A stretch of DNA of 51,740 nt, taken from Rhizophlyctis rosea. Lineage: Eukaryota; Chytridiomycota; Chytridiomycetes; Rhizophlyctidales; Rhizophlyctidaceae. A program made the position numbers and the translations under genes. Under the pieces are notes generated by a model. It saw only the letters and a program-made list of their open reading frames with translations. It was not told the DNA's origin and searched no databases. Each line of letters starts with the position of its first letter. Position 1 is the first letter of the stretch. The stretch is taken from contig JADGJC010000289.1 in NCBI GenBank assembly GCA_027596075.1, positions 1 to 51,740 of the forward strand, given 5' to 3'. Positions 42,501-51,740 of this stretch are shown in pieces.

Positions 42501-44218
42501 ATGGCATCAACCGACAATCTTAACACCCCACCCCACCTTCGCATTGCCATTCCCCCATTGCCGACTACTTCTCGTCCCTCCTCACGTTCGGCAACACCTA
42601 GCACACCGCTTACCGCGCTATATAAGCCGTTCCATACCAATCGCCGGCCAGATCCAGATACACCAAAGGATGTTCAAGCGGAAGGGGAGCGATCTGCCGC
42701 CGAGGCTCTTGAGTCTATGTTGAAGCGGTTTAGTCCAAAGCGAGCAGAGCCCACTGACGAAATGAGCGCGCCGAGCTCATCCCGAAGCGAAATACGCAGA
42801 GAAGTCCACACGCCTAGTCCCGTGGAAGAGCGTAAAGTTGTTGGTGGGGAGTATGAGATCATAGAAACCATCGGAGAGGGCAGCTATGGAAAAGTGAAAC
42901 TGGCGAAGCATTTGCCAACCGGGGAGAAGGTTCGTCATGATGTTGAATAGAGATCTTAGTCCACGTCTTGAGTGTATTCACATAGACTCATATTTAGGTC
43001 GCATTGAAGTTCCTAAACAAACACCTAATACACACCACCCGCGGCACATCCGAACGCATACTTCGCGAGATCCTCGTCTTAGCACACCTGCGCCACCCGA
43101 ATATCGTTGCCCTGCTCGATGTCATACAGTCCTCTTCCAACATTTGCCTTGTGCTCGAACATGTCGGCGGAGGAGAGATGTTCGACCGCGTCAACAAGTT
43201 ATCTGAAGCCAACAGCGGGAAAGGTATAGGAGAAGATGAAGCTCGAAGGGTCTTTAGGCAGGTTCTTAGCGCGGTGGAGTATGGGCATGGGATGGGGATT
43301 GTACATAGAGATTTAAAATTGGAGAATCGTGAGTGTGCATTACATCAAGCTTTGTTGATTTTATTTCTCTATTGACGAGTCCATGCATCCTATCGCGCAG
43401 TCTTAGTAGATGAAGCGAACAACATAAAAATCATTGATTACGGTTTTGCGACAGTAAGTGTTGGTTGTCGACCTCATGATCCACGGGAAAATCAAGCTCA
43501 TCCACCTAATGAAACGGTTGCGACAAGGTAGTACAGCCTGATGATAGCCTTCTTGATACATTTTGCGGTTCCATAGGTATGGTACTGTTGATGTTGGTTC
43601 CTTGAAATGATGCCATTTGACCACAACTTCTTGTCAACGCGTTGCGTTTTGCCAGCATATGCGTCTCCGGAGATGCTTTGCAGTCAAAAGTATGCGGGTA
43701 CTGGGGCGGATGTCTGGTCAATGGGTGTCATCCTCTACACCATGGTGTGCGGCAAGATGCCCTTCGATGAACGAAACGTGAAAAGGATGCTGGTCAACAT
43801 GTTGGAAAAGAGGTTTGATCTGCCGGACTATGTATCTGACGGTAAGTTGGTGGAATTTCATAGTGTGCATTGGCAACGGAGAGCTGTTCTCGACTGGCAC
43901 GCTACAACTTATAGCATCCAAACAGACTGTAAGGACCTCATCCGACGCTGCCTTCAACCTAAATTCCACCTCCGAATTTCCATTCCAGATATGTGCATTC
44001 ATCCTTGGATAACTTCTCATGATCAAGAACCGTTAGCTCCATCCTCAGCGAACCAGTCGCCTACTCAGGTCATTATTCCGGAGCTGGAGGAGCAAGCTCT
44101 TGCCCGTATGGTACAAATGGGCTACAACAAAGATGAGGTCGTGCATTGGCTGCAAGACGGACAAGAAGAAGAGCGAGTAGGCAGAATCGCTGCGGCATGG
44201 TTTCTGGTGCAGCGGTAG
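42501..44218 (+). CDS. AMPK/CAMK-like Ser/Thr protein kinase with UBA-like tail (six exons)
   Basis: Exons: 42501-42929, 42998-43328, 43401-43453, 43537-43576, 43656-43841, 43926-44218; 443 residues. Residues 1-110 are Ser/Pro-rich and likely disordered. Kinase domain about 117-395: I-G-E-G-S-Y-G-K-V, V-A-L-K (Lys), an Arg/Glu C-helix (E-R-I-L-R-E-I), H-R-D-L-K-L-E-N, D-Y-G-F-A-T (Tyr in place of the usual Phe of DFG), T-F-C-G-S-I-A-Y-A-S-P-E, D-V-W-S-M-G-V-I-L-Y and a C-lobe Arg. The tail (about 405-443) has A-L-A-R-M-V-Q-M-G-Y-x3-E-V, a UBA-like helix set as in AMPK-related kinases. This places it near MARK/SIK/Snf1-like enzymes rather than a known named kinase. Exon 4 is 40 nt. Confidence 0.9.
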
Positions 44219-44834
44219 GTGGAGAGGAAAGGTAGTAAATAATGAAGATAGCTGCTGATTAGAATGTTTTTGCGTGACATTGTTTAGATGTTGATAAAGA
44301 TTGATAGGAACCCATGTGCAGACTGTAGTTGGAGATAGCGACCAGTATGTATAGATGTGCATCTGTACATTATTGAATGATCAGAGATGAATGATGAATG
44401 AGATCTCCGCAGGGCTGACAGACTCACTGGCTAGTGACTTTCTACAGATAGATCTTAGCCTGACGGACTGGCGAATGTGTTGTCAGCCTCATGTCAAATT
44501 TTGCAGCAGCTTCGGACACTTCTGTTCATTCGTTCAAAATCAGTTAAAATTTGGGAGAGCCGAGTATCATCTGTGCACTCCGACATCAGTGGAAGGCAAA
44601 TATTTGTGCACCCAAAAGGACCCTGAATGTTTATGTCAGCAGTCCATTGAAACTTCGAAATTTCGCTGCTCAGGGTCCTGGATCATTCAGCACCATCGTT
44701 CAAGCGCAGAGATGAAGCATACGCTCCGAGACATTGAAGAAAGATATATATTTGCTCGCTATGGCTCGAACGCACATCATGGGCCTTTGTATGTGCTCAT
44801 CTGTTGATACATTGGGAACGTCTTTACGTGCACG
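44219..44834. other. Intergenic, no gene seen
   Basis: Between two genes on the same strand. Contains the upstream region of the membrane protein; only short frames. Confidence 0.5.
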
Positions 44835-46879
44835 ATGGCCGAAGCACCTGGCAAGCCCATTGCCTCCGCGCAGCTCACCGATTCCCGGGAGGACCCTCCA
44901 CTCCAACATGACAAAGAGGGCTCTACGCAACCGTTCAGCAAAACCCACTCGTCGTCGGAAGCAGCCGAGATTAGCAAGCCTACCGGCAGCAAACCACCAC
45001 CGATATGGGCCCGCTACAAAGTTCTCCTCACCTTGACGCATGTCTTCACCATGCTGTTGAGCTTATCACCTTACCTCATCAGCACAGTCCTTCCAAGTTA
45101 CAACCTCTACGCAGAGGGCAAACACGTCCAATCTGGCTTCTTATGGGTCTTTGGTGCTGCTTTGATGCATTTCGCCTACCCCATCGCCTCTGGCCATTGG
45201 ATTCGCACCTGTATGGGTCTACCCTACGACTGGAAGGATCTGAAAATAACCATCTTTCCCTGTCTCGCGTTGATGTTACATACTACAATAGTTTATGCAC
45301 TGCCTATAGCATTCGACAAGTACCCGTTTCCGTTTACGCCCATATTCGGTGGGGGTATTGGCTTCAATTTGTGGCCGCCTCTTGCAACGTATCTTTTGAT
45401 CCCGAAGGATGTAAAAGCAGAGGAAGGCTTTTTTATGCGATTTGTGTGGTCTACGTAAGTAAGCTTTGACTTCAGCATTTTTGTTTATGTGTATAAGTCA
45501 TCAAACGTGAGTCTCACCGTTTCCTGTTGTGACAACTTGAATTGATAGATTTGTTCCGTTGGCGATCGACATGTTTTGGTTTGGGACATTGTGGGTATCG
45601 ATTTTCCTTTCGGTATTTCATCATTTTGTAAAAACGGGAACTCGCTTGACGAACATTCCGAACAGGATATACTACTTTGTAATGGTTAAAGTCCAAGAAG
45701 AATACCGCATTCTGGTCATCATCGCGTTCAAGTTCGTCACCATTGGGTTTGTGGGACTTGTCATCGGCATTTTGCATCAAGTGGTGAGTAGCACAGCGCG
45801 CATGTGCTGCCATATTGTTGGTTTCATTCCTCTTTCGACTGACTTCGCCACGCAGATTCACAGAAATCATGGGCACGGAGGAGGTGTGTATAAACTAGCA
45901 TGGTTCACGAAACGATCTAGCGTACACTAATAACTCCTGACACAGACCCAATTCGCCTCGGCGGCATCTGCAAGTTCAGCATCGAATGCTGCTACGAACT
46001 GTACGTCTTCTACACCCTAAGTCTGATCGAATCCTGGTCCGCGTTCGGGATCTACCTCACGGTTGAAGCCGTATCCATGACCGTTGAGCTCTGTCACAAC
46101 TCGGAAACAACCGCAGAAGCGATCTTGTCCTTGCCGAGGATGTTGTTAGGGCTTTCGTTCTGGAGAAGGAGGAAGGCATCACAGAAGGATGAGAATGCGG
46201 CGGATAGGGGAGAAAGGGAGGGTAGGACCGATGGAGATGAGAAGGGTAAAGTAGATGAAGATGAAAAGAAGAAACAGGATGATGGTGGTGAAGGGAATCT
46301 GGAGAAAGTCAAGTTACAGCTGCCAAGGAGTGTGTGGGAGCTGCACCAGAAGGGATGGCGGGGGTCGTGGAGTGGGAAGGGAAAATTGCTGCAAAATAAG
46401 AAGGACATGTCACCGGAGCTATACACAAGGTTGATCCATTACATTCTTGGTATCCACGCAAGGTATGTAAACTGCGGGCTGATGGTATAGAACGCTCACC
46501 TTAAACCCTCTTTCCCCATAGACTCTTTGGTGCAGTGGCTATAACATGCTTCCTCCCCACCTGGTATTACGGTCCGAACGCCTCCGCCTTTATCTTCGAC
46601 TTCCACTCTAATGAAGTCCCACTGTCTATCATCCGGTCTTGGATCTCCTTCCTGTTCGCTCTCACCCACTTCACAATCGTCAACATAATCCTACGTCGTA
46701 CACATTCCATAGATTGCATAGCAATCTGGCAGCGCATCGCTTACAAGTTTTACGATAGCTTCTTTGTGACGTATCTCCTTGCACCGGTGTTCCCGTGCAG
46801 TCAAATGGGTTTTGAATGGAATACGGTGTGGTACTTGAGGAGGATGGGAGGGTTGAGGATGACGAGTGTTAGTCACTAA
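44835..46879 (+). CDS. Multi-pass membrane protein of unknown function (five exons)
   Basis: Exons: 44835-45454, 45549-45783, 45856-45883 (28 nt), 45946-46462, 46522-46879; 585 residues. A polar N-terminus (1-55) is followed by about eight to ten hydrophobic segments, for example L-L-T-L-T-H-V-F-T-M-L-L-S, F-L-W-V-F-G-A-A-L-M, P-C-L-A-L-M-L-H-T-T-I, I-D-M-F-W-F-G-T-L-W-V, I-I-A-F-K-F-V-T-I-G-F-V-G-L, Y-V-F-Y-T-L-S-L-I-E-S-W, and L-F-G-A-V-A-I-T-C-F-L. A charged cytosolic loop rich in K, D and E (about 365-460) separates the last segments. A conserved-looking H-R-N-H-G-H-G-G motif is made by the microexon. No family recognised; a transporter or a membrane enzyme are both open. Confidence 0.85.
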
Positions 46880-47195
46880 GTAATTCGCACTAGCATTGAA
46901 AAATATTGTCCGGATAGGAGCGCCGATCTCTCTGTTTTGTGGAGCACGTTCACAACCATGTGGTTGAAGGTTGATAATTGGAATTGTGCAGGCATGTGAT
47001 GTGAATGGCGGCAAATGTGTCTTCGACTTCGAGGTCACTTTGATTCCCATCAGCAGAAATTTGACGGGAAATCGTACCGTACAGATTCATCATGTTTCCT
47101 ATATGAGCTACATACATGACTATATACATGTCCGCCGACTAAACACAAGGCTATTTCCAGTTACTAGAACCAATTGGCATAAGCTACAACCTACT
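46880..47195. other. Convergent intergenic region
   Basis: 3' flanks of the membrane-protein and aminotransferase genes. No feature seen. Confidence 0.5.
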
Positions 47196-48770
47196 TCAAC
47201 AGACACTTTGCAAGACCCTGCACAACCTCTCAACCCCTTCCACTAAATCATCCTTCAAATAGTACGCATAACTAAGCCTCAAGCAGTTCCCATACCCATC
47301 ATCCGTAACAAAGCCCTTCCCAGCTGCATACGTGACTTTCTCCTTGTTCACCTTCCTCCGCTCACCATTCGTCAAAACTAATTCATCCTCATTCTCGCTT
47401 TTCAGTATGCGCAGAAGCTCAAATGTATCGACAGTAGGAGGTAGGTTGATCCAGATGAAGAATCCGCCACTAGGATCGGAGGCTAGTGTTACGGTAGAAG
47501 GAAGATTGCGCTTCAGATTTTCGACAACGGCGGTTTTGTTGGCTAGGTAGGTTTTGCGGAGGTGGGCGAGATGGTCGGACAGGGAGTTGTTGCACATGGC
47601 TGTTGTGATTATATTTGAAGTGTAATGATTTGGCGATCCACCTAACGGCAGATTGTGAGGTTTGTTTGACTGCAACGCAAAGCACGTCAAAGTACGACGC
47701 CTTACCACTGTACATCAGTCCCGATGACTCAATCTGCCTGATGAGTCCCCGACCTGCTTCCACCCAACCCAATCTGACTCCCGGCGCTAGGATCTTACTG
47801 AAGCTTCCATTGGATATCACGTTCCCAAACCCCTTCAAATCGTCGTATGTGCATAATCGTGGAGGCGGCGGGTTTGCCGGGTCGAAGTGCAACGTTTGAT
47901 AAACATCGTCAGATACCACTAGAATGTCATACTTCTTTGCTAGTTCCACTAACCGACGGCGCCGGTCGTCTGGTAGGGTGCTTCCCCTGGGATTGCTGTA
48001 GGTTGCAACGCAATACAGGATATAAGGAAAGCGTTTGAGGCCATTGGATGTTTGCGATGATGCAGAAGGATCGGCGGCACGAAGGTCCCCGAGCGTGGAT
48101 TCCAATGAGTCCAACATGATTCCTTCATCGTCAGTCGCCAGGGGGAACATATTGGAAGGCGGGATGCCGTGATCTTGCAGCATCCGAATTGCTAGGAAGT
48201 AGGTTGGGTTTTCAATGAGGATTTTTGTATTTTTGGTTGCGAACCATGTGACTATGCTGCAATTAAAGTATTAGACTGCTTGCCAACTGTAGAATCGTGG
48301 GGTCAACATACTCAAAGAAGGACTGTGAGGCACCATTAGTTGTGGCGAGGTTCTCCACGGCAACAGGGACATCGTTATACTCCCGAGTTAGGAACTTTGC
48401 CAGCTGAACATCGAGATTGATGATATATCACATGAATATCCACCCAACTCGAGCGGGCATGGTCTCTTACCTCCTCACGATACTCCAAACTGCCAAGTAC
48501 TGGTCCATATTGCATTGCACGCGCAGCATCCGAGCGGCCAAGCCGCTCCACAGTCGCTCGTGCCATCAGTTCTGTGGGCAGTAAGGAGAAGTGTGGAGCT
48601 CCAAATTCGAAGCGTATCCACGACGGATCGTCTGCAGATGCATATACGTACTAAGTTTCAGGGACCTTTCCTGGTTTTCAGAAATGGAGGTGTCCACACC
48701 CACCAGTGGGGAAAAGGATCGAGTCCGCGAGGGAGTACGACTTCGGTATCGGACTATTGGGTTCCACCAT
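47196..48770 (-). CDS. PLP-dependent class I/II aminotransferase (five exons)
   Basis: Amino acid transaminase of the fold-type I class. Exons: 48770-48704, 48631-48471, 48403-48312, 48256-47706, 47641-47196; 438 residues. Motifs: F-x-F-G-A-P-H-F-S near the start, Y-G-P-V-L-G, T-N-G-A-S-Q (cofactor phosphate), E-N-P-T-Y-F-L-A, Y-S-N-P-R-G (Asn-Pro-x-Gly), S-D-D-V-Y (Asp and Tyr that hold PLP), S-N-G-S-F-S-K-I-L-A-P-G-x-R-L-G-W with the Schiff-base Lys, and L-R-L-S-Y (carboxylate Arg). The set resembles the fungal 2-aminoadipate/YER152C-like group; the substrate cannot be fixed from this. An upstream in-frame extension exists, but the start at 48770 fits the usual N-terminus. Confidence 0.92.
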
Positions 48771-49050
48771 CTTCGTAATTGAAAGTGGCCGTACTTGTCG
48801 TGCGGCAAGCTTCTTATGTGTATACGGTGGCCTTACAAAGCGAACTGATCGCAATTTTGGCAGCATCACCAAATGGTGCAGAAACAAAGTGATGGGAACA
48901 GGACACGGATCTAAATTTATGTGGACGCGTCTGTCCATGTTGTGTCGCCCTGATTTGAGCCAGGGTGCGTTTCAACTTCTTTCCTTCCTCATCTCTTCTT
49001 CATCACAGTGGCCAATCTTTCGAAAAGACGCAAGTCAACTTTCAATACCA

Positions 49051-50776
49051 ATGCCAGCAGCCAGGAAGCACCTCCCTCCAGAGCTCCTCATCATAATCGC
49101 TCGACTAGCTCACCCGCAAACCAGTCACCGCATCCGTTCAACCTCAAAATTCTATCGCGCTCTGATCTCAGAGAATGACCGAGCGTGGGCGGAAGCGGGC
49201 CATCTATACTTTACGCAAGGGCCGGAATATTGCTGGGACCTCGTCATCCAACGTTGGCATACTCGTATCCTAAAGGTCAACTTGAAGGGTTTGGACTTCG
49301 ACTGGAAGAATATCGTCCTTACGTAAGCGGTGGAAGAAAGTGACGAAGAGATGACAAAACTATCACTATGTGCAGGCGCAGATTTCCATAGAAACTTTGA
49401 TCGCCTGCTTCACCTGGCCGCACGCAGCGGGCACAGCGGTATTGTGAAACTTTTGTTGGAAGGTGGTGCCAACGACCTGAACTGGTGCTGTGAAGGACTA
49501 CTGTTGGCTGCACGGAACGGGCACCATAATGTCGTGAAGCTGCTCCTGGAGGCAGGCGCGGGCGCGTACATAAAGAACAAGATATTTGGCACAGAAGCTT
49601 TGCAAAGAGCGGCAGGGAACGGGTCTGCTTCCACCATTGCCATCTTGTTGCAGGCAGGTGCAAGTATTGATACCGGCAAAGGATCAGCACTTTGTCAGGC
49701 GGCTGGCGGAGGTCATTCCGCAGCAGTGAGAGTGCTCTTGGAGGCAGGTGCCACGGATGATGATGATTGTTGGGCTCTAAAAAGCGCAGCAGCGGCAGGT
49801 CACTGCGGGGTGGTGAAAGCGTTAACATCTTCTTGGAAAGGGAAGTGCAAACCTGAATGGAAACGGAGCTGTAGAGATACGCTTTTATGGGCAACAGGCT
49901 GGGGTCATCTTGAAGTTGTGAAAACCTTATTGAGAGTGAAAGTGGCGGACGACGTGACCAATGTTGTTCTGAAGCGGGCGTGTTCTCGTGGTCTCATCGA
50001 CATTTCTGAAACTTCTGCTAGATAGCCACACGCATGATTGGAGCTATGACCTCGACAGTCTCAGCAGCACATTTTGCGGCATCGTGCGGAGTAGGAATAG
50101 CGACTTGTTGGATTTGATGATGAAACGGAGTGCAACAGCAGCCACTTACTCATCAAATTTGGAGCAAGCGTTGATCTTGGCAGCCACGTTGGATTACGAA
50201 ACTATGGTGGAAATCATATTAGCTGGGGGTGGGAATGTGCATGCATGCCGGGACCGAGCGTTACGCATCGCTGCTGTAAAAGGCCATGCCGACATCGTTG
50301 CTATGCTCTTGGACGCCAGTGCGGACGCCACTGCCTTGACGCACAACTCATTTGACCACAACAGACCTTGGCTACATTTTGATACGTTTGACGTCATAAA
50401 CTATCCGTCTTTCAACTGGTCAGTGGAAAATTCAGTAACAAGTCTCAGGCACCCTCCACATCCTAGAATCCTACTCCCCCACTTTCAAGTCCGCTACGTC
50501 CTTTTGGAAGCGGGATACCATCCTCCCGGTCAATCCTTGCTCACATTGATTGAAGAGGCGGCCTCTTGGGGTTATGTGCTGATCTTATCTCTTTTGTTGG
50601 CGAATATCAAGATGGATGACGCAATGCTGCGGACCATTGAGAGAGCTCTGATGCGAGCAGTGTTGGAAGGCGATGCTGATGTCGTTCAAGTCTTGCTGAG
50701 AGCTGGTGGCGTGCGGGTCTGGTGGAGGTTTTGGAGGCATGTGGGGTCCAGTGTGTGGGAAGCGGTTTGGCAGTAG
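49051..50776 (+). pseudogene. F-box-like/ankyrin repeat gene with a one-base frameshift
   Basis: Exon 1 (49051-49322) encodes L-P-P-E-L-L-I-I-I-A-R-L, an F-box-like start, then a Trp-containing stretch. Exon 2 starts at 49392 (TTCCATAG acceptor, in frame) and encodes ankyrin repeats with the usual L-H-L-A-A-R-S-G-H-x2-I-V-K-L-L-L-E-x-G-A pattern, at least six before position 50000. In the T run at 50003-50005 the frame breaks: the upstream frame stops at 50025, while the repeats go on in the next frame to 50776. Omitting one T joins the two at a regular repeat position. The whole would be a roughly 550-residue adaptor of SCF-type ligases (inference). It may be a sequencing error, a recent pseudogene, or a true shift. 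Confidence 0.8.
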
Positions 50777-51034
50777 GAGGGAAGTGAGTGGATGATGGGA
50801 TTTATCATTGATTTGTTTGGGCAAGTGGTTGCAGGCGAGGATGGGCCATCTATGGGTAGGGCGATTCGTTGTAGGGGTAGTAGCATATTGCTTGTGATGA
50901 TGTAGCTAGTCTTTTGATTGATGCTTGGCATTTTGTTGCTTCGCTATTTGTATATACAAGTTTGGTTTTGCAGATGCATTGCGTTGCTTCACAAGCGGCG
51001 ATTTATAGGGAATTGGCAAGAACAAGTGGGATCA

Positions 51035-51225
51035 TCCAAGATTTCACGGCCACGCTGCGCAATGAGTGGGCTTGTCAATCACGCGCCCAGATTTGCAGGG
51101 TCATGCTCCAACATGAATGGGATGCGTCATCAGTTTTCAGGGTCACGCTCAGCCGTGAATGGGATGTTCAAGTTCGCGATCCATAAGGCATTACATAAGA
51201 TTTTCAAGGTCATGCCTATCTGCCG
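51035..51225. repeat. Degenerate tandem repeats of about 45-65 bp
   Basis: At least four units begin with AGATTT- or GTTTTC-like sequence followed by CA-GGTCA-GCT and, in three, an (A/G)TGA(A/G)TGGG block: about 51042, 51090, 51134 and 51198. Two further partial units occur near 51353 and 51424. Unit spacing is uneven, so it is an old tandem or interspersed array. Confidence 0.55.
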
Positions 51226-51297
51226 CACAGTGCAAGGACGATCTCATTAAGAGGGATCGGCATAGAATTCAGGGTATTATCCGATCACTCCAATGAC

Positions 51298-51434
51298 AAT
51301 CACCACGTGCCAACAACCGAATGTCATAACCTAATAGATACGCGGGATTGACAAGATTTTCATCGTCTGTTATCACCACGTGCTAACAACATCTACGTAT
51401 GACCTAAAGAGTTAGATTGCCGAAGATATTCAGG
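51298..51434. repeat. Two direct repeats of about 68 bp with CACGTG
   Basis: Copies at about 51298-51366 and 51369-51434 share TATCACCACGTG-(C/T)-AACAAC, a T-ATGACCTAA-like block, a GATTG block and an AGAT-TTCA end. They lie next to each other head to tail. Confidence 0.6.
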
Positions 51435-51583
51435 GCTCATCAACTCAAAGCATTCATGGACCTCGTGGTGTCGATCTTGCTTGGTGACTTCGCCCCATTG
51501 ATCAATCCCTATATATATCTTTCCCAACCTCTGATAACTTCTCGTTCCTTTTCGTGCATCATAGGGCGTATCTCAGGGTTGGT

Positions 51584-51618
51584 TCTTGTCCAGCCTGGCC
51601 CATTTCGGCTGGACAAGA
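51584..51618. repeat. Perfect inverted repeat, 12-nt arms, 11-nt loop
   Basis: Left arm TCTTGTCCAGCC (51584-51595) and right arm GGCTGGACAAGA (51607-51618) are exact reverse complements. It could fold as a stable hairpin in RNA or be a terminal or regulatory dyad. Nothing around it supports a specific role. Confidence 0.75.
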
Positions 51619-51740
51619 CGTGAGATCTGCTTTTTGAACGTTCAGTGATGCTACCGGTATGATGTAGCAGAGCTTCGAAACCGGTGGATGACGTGGAACT
51701 CGCTCTTTGCAGATTGCCATGACGGACGTTTTGGGGGGGG

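Larger units (their letters stand above)
50777..51740. other. Gene-free right end with repeats
   Basis: No supported gene. Contains the degenerate repeats, a paired CACGTG-bearing repeat and a hairpin listed separately; the last eight bases are G. Confidence 0.55.

Noticed and set aside
51035..51434. CRISPR-like array
   Set aside because: Repeats are uneven, diverged and not separated by unique spacers of constant length, and the DNA is eukaryotic.

Overview
This is a stretch of fungal nuclear DNA. Most genes are cut by many short GT-AG introns (about 50-100 nt, several microexons). The recognisable proteins are eukaryotic (Mcm2, eL18, Rrp15, a mitochondrial lipoate ligase) or typical of fungi (a Cce1/Ydc2 Holliday junction resolvase, a DUF8032 protein, a Zn2Cys6 factor, a YABBY-like HMG mini-protein). 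Compact genes, dense introns and this gene mix fit an early-diverging fungus, probably a chytrid. The exact taxon is inference.

Region 1 (0-3.1 kb): a GC-rich, repeat-bearing left end and one four-exon gene for an acidic coiled-coil protein of unknown role. Region 2 (3.5-15.3 kb) is the unusual part: eight intronless members of one cysteine-rich family, here called R1-R8. All have a RING-like module. Six (R1, R4-R8) end in a half-size copy of the RBR catalytic (Rcat) module that stops just after an F-x-Y/W motif. Two (R2, R3) replace that end with a PARP-like ADP-ribosyltransferase domain; R2 keeps an H-Y-E triad, R3 is frameshifted before the Glu. R5 is a clear pseudogene. An eight-exon aldo-keto reductase gene lies inside the cluster. 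It looks like a birth-and-death family of ubiquitin-type E3s with an ADP-ribosylation branch, and is my candidate for an undescribed system.

Region 3 (15.8-29.3 kb): a secreted, probably GPI-anchored protein; Rrp15 and eL18 (ribosome biogenesis); a 2.3 kb gene-poor stretch; a protein with two DUF8032 copies; a 67-residue YABBY/HMG-like protein built from six tiny exons; and a Zn2Cys6 protein carrying a domain that resembles the core-binding part of tyrosine recombinases.

Region 4 (30.3-50.8 kb): Mcm2 (14 exons), lipoate-protein ligase (9 exons), a CCHC-knuckle protein with tentative RbfA resemblance, Cce1 with two SAP-like segments, a duplicated zinc-ribbon protein, a TatD/Scn1-like hydrolase, an AMPK-like kinase with a DYG motif and UBA-like tail, a multi-pass membrane protein, a class I aminotransferase, and an F-box/ankyrin gene with a one-base frameshift. 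The right end (50.8-51.7 kb) holds degenerate repeats and a hairpin.

For spliced genes I placed introns by joining reading frames at GT/AG sites and checking that the total length is divisible by three. These models are consistent but unconfirmed by transcripts.
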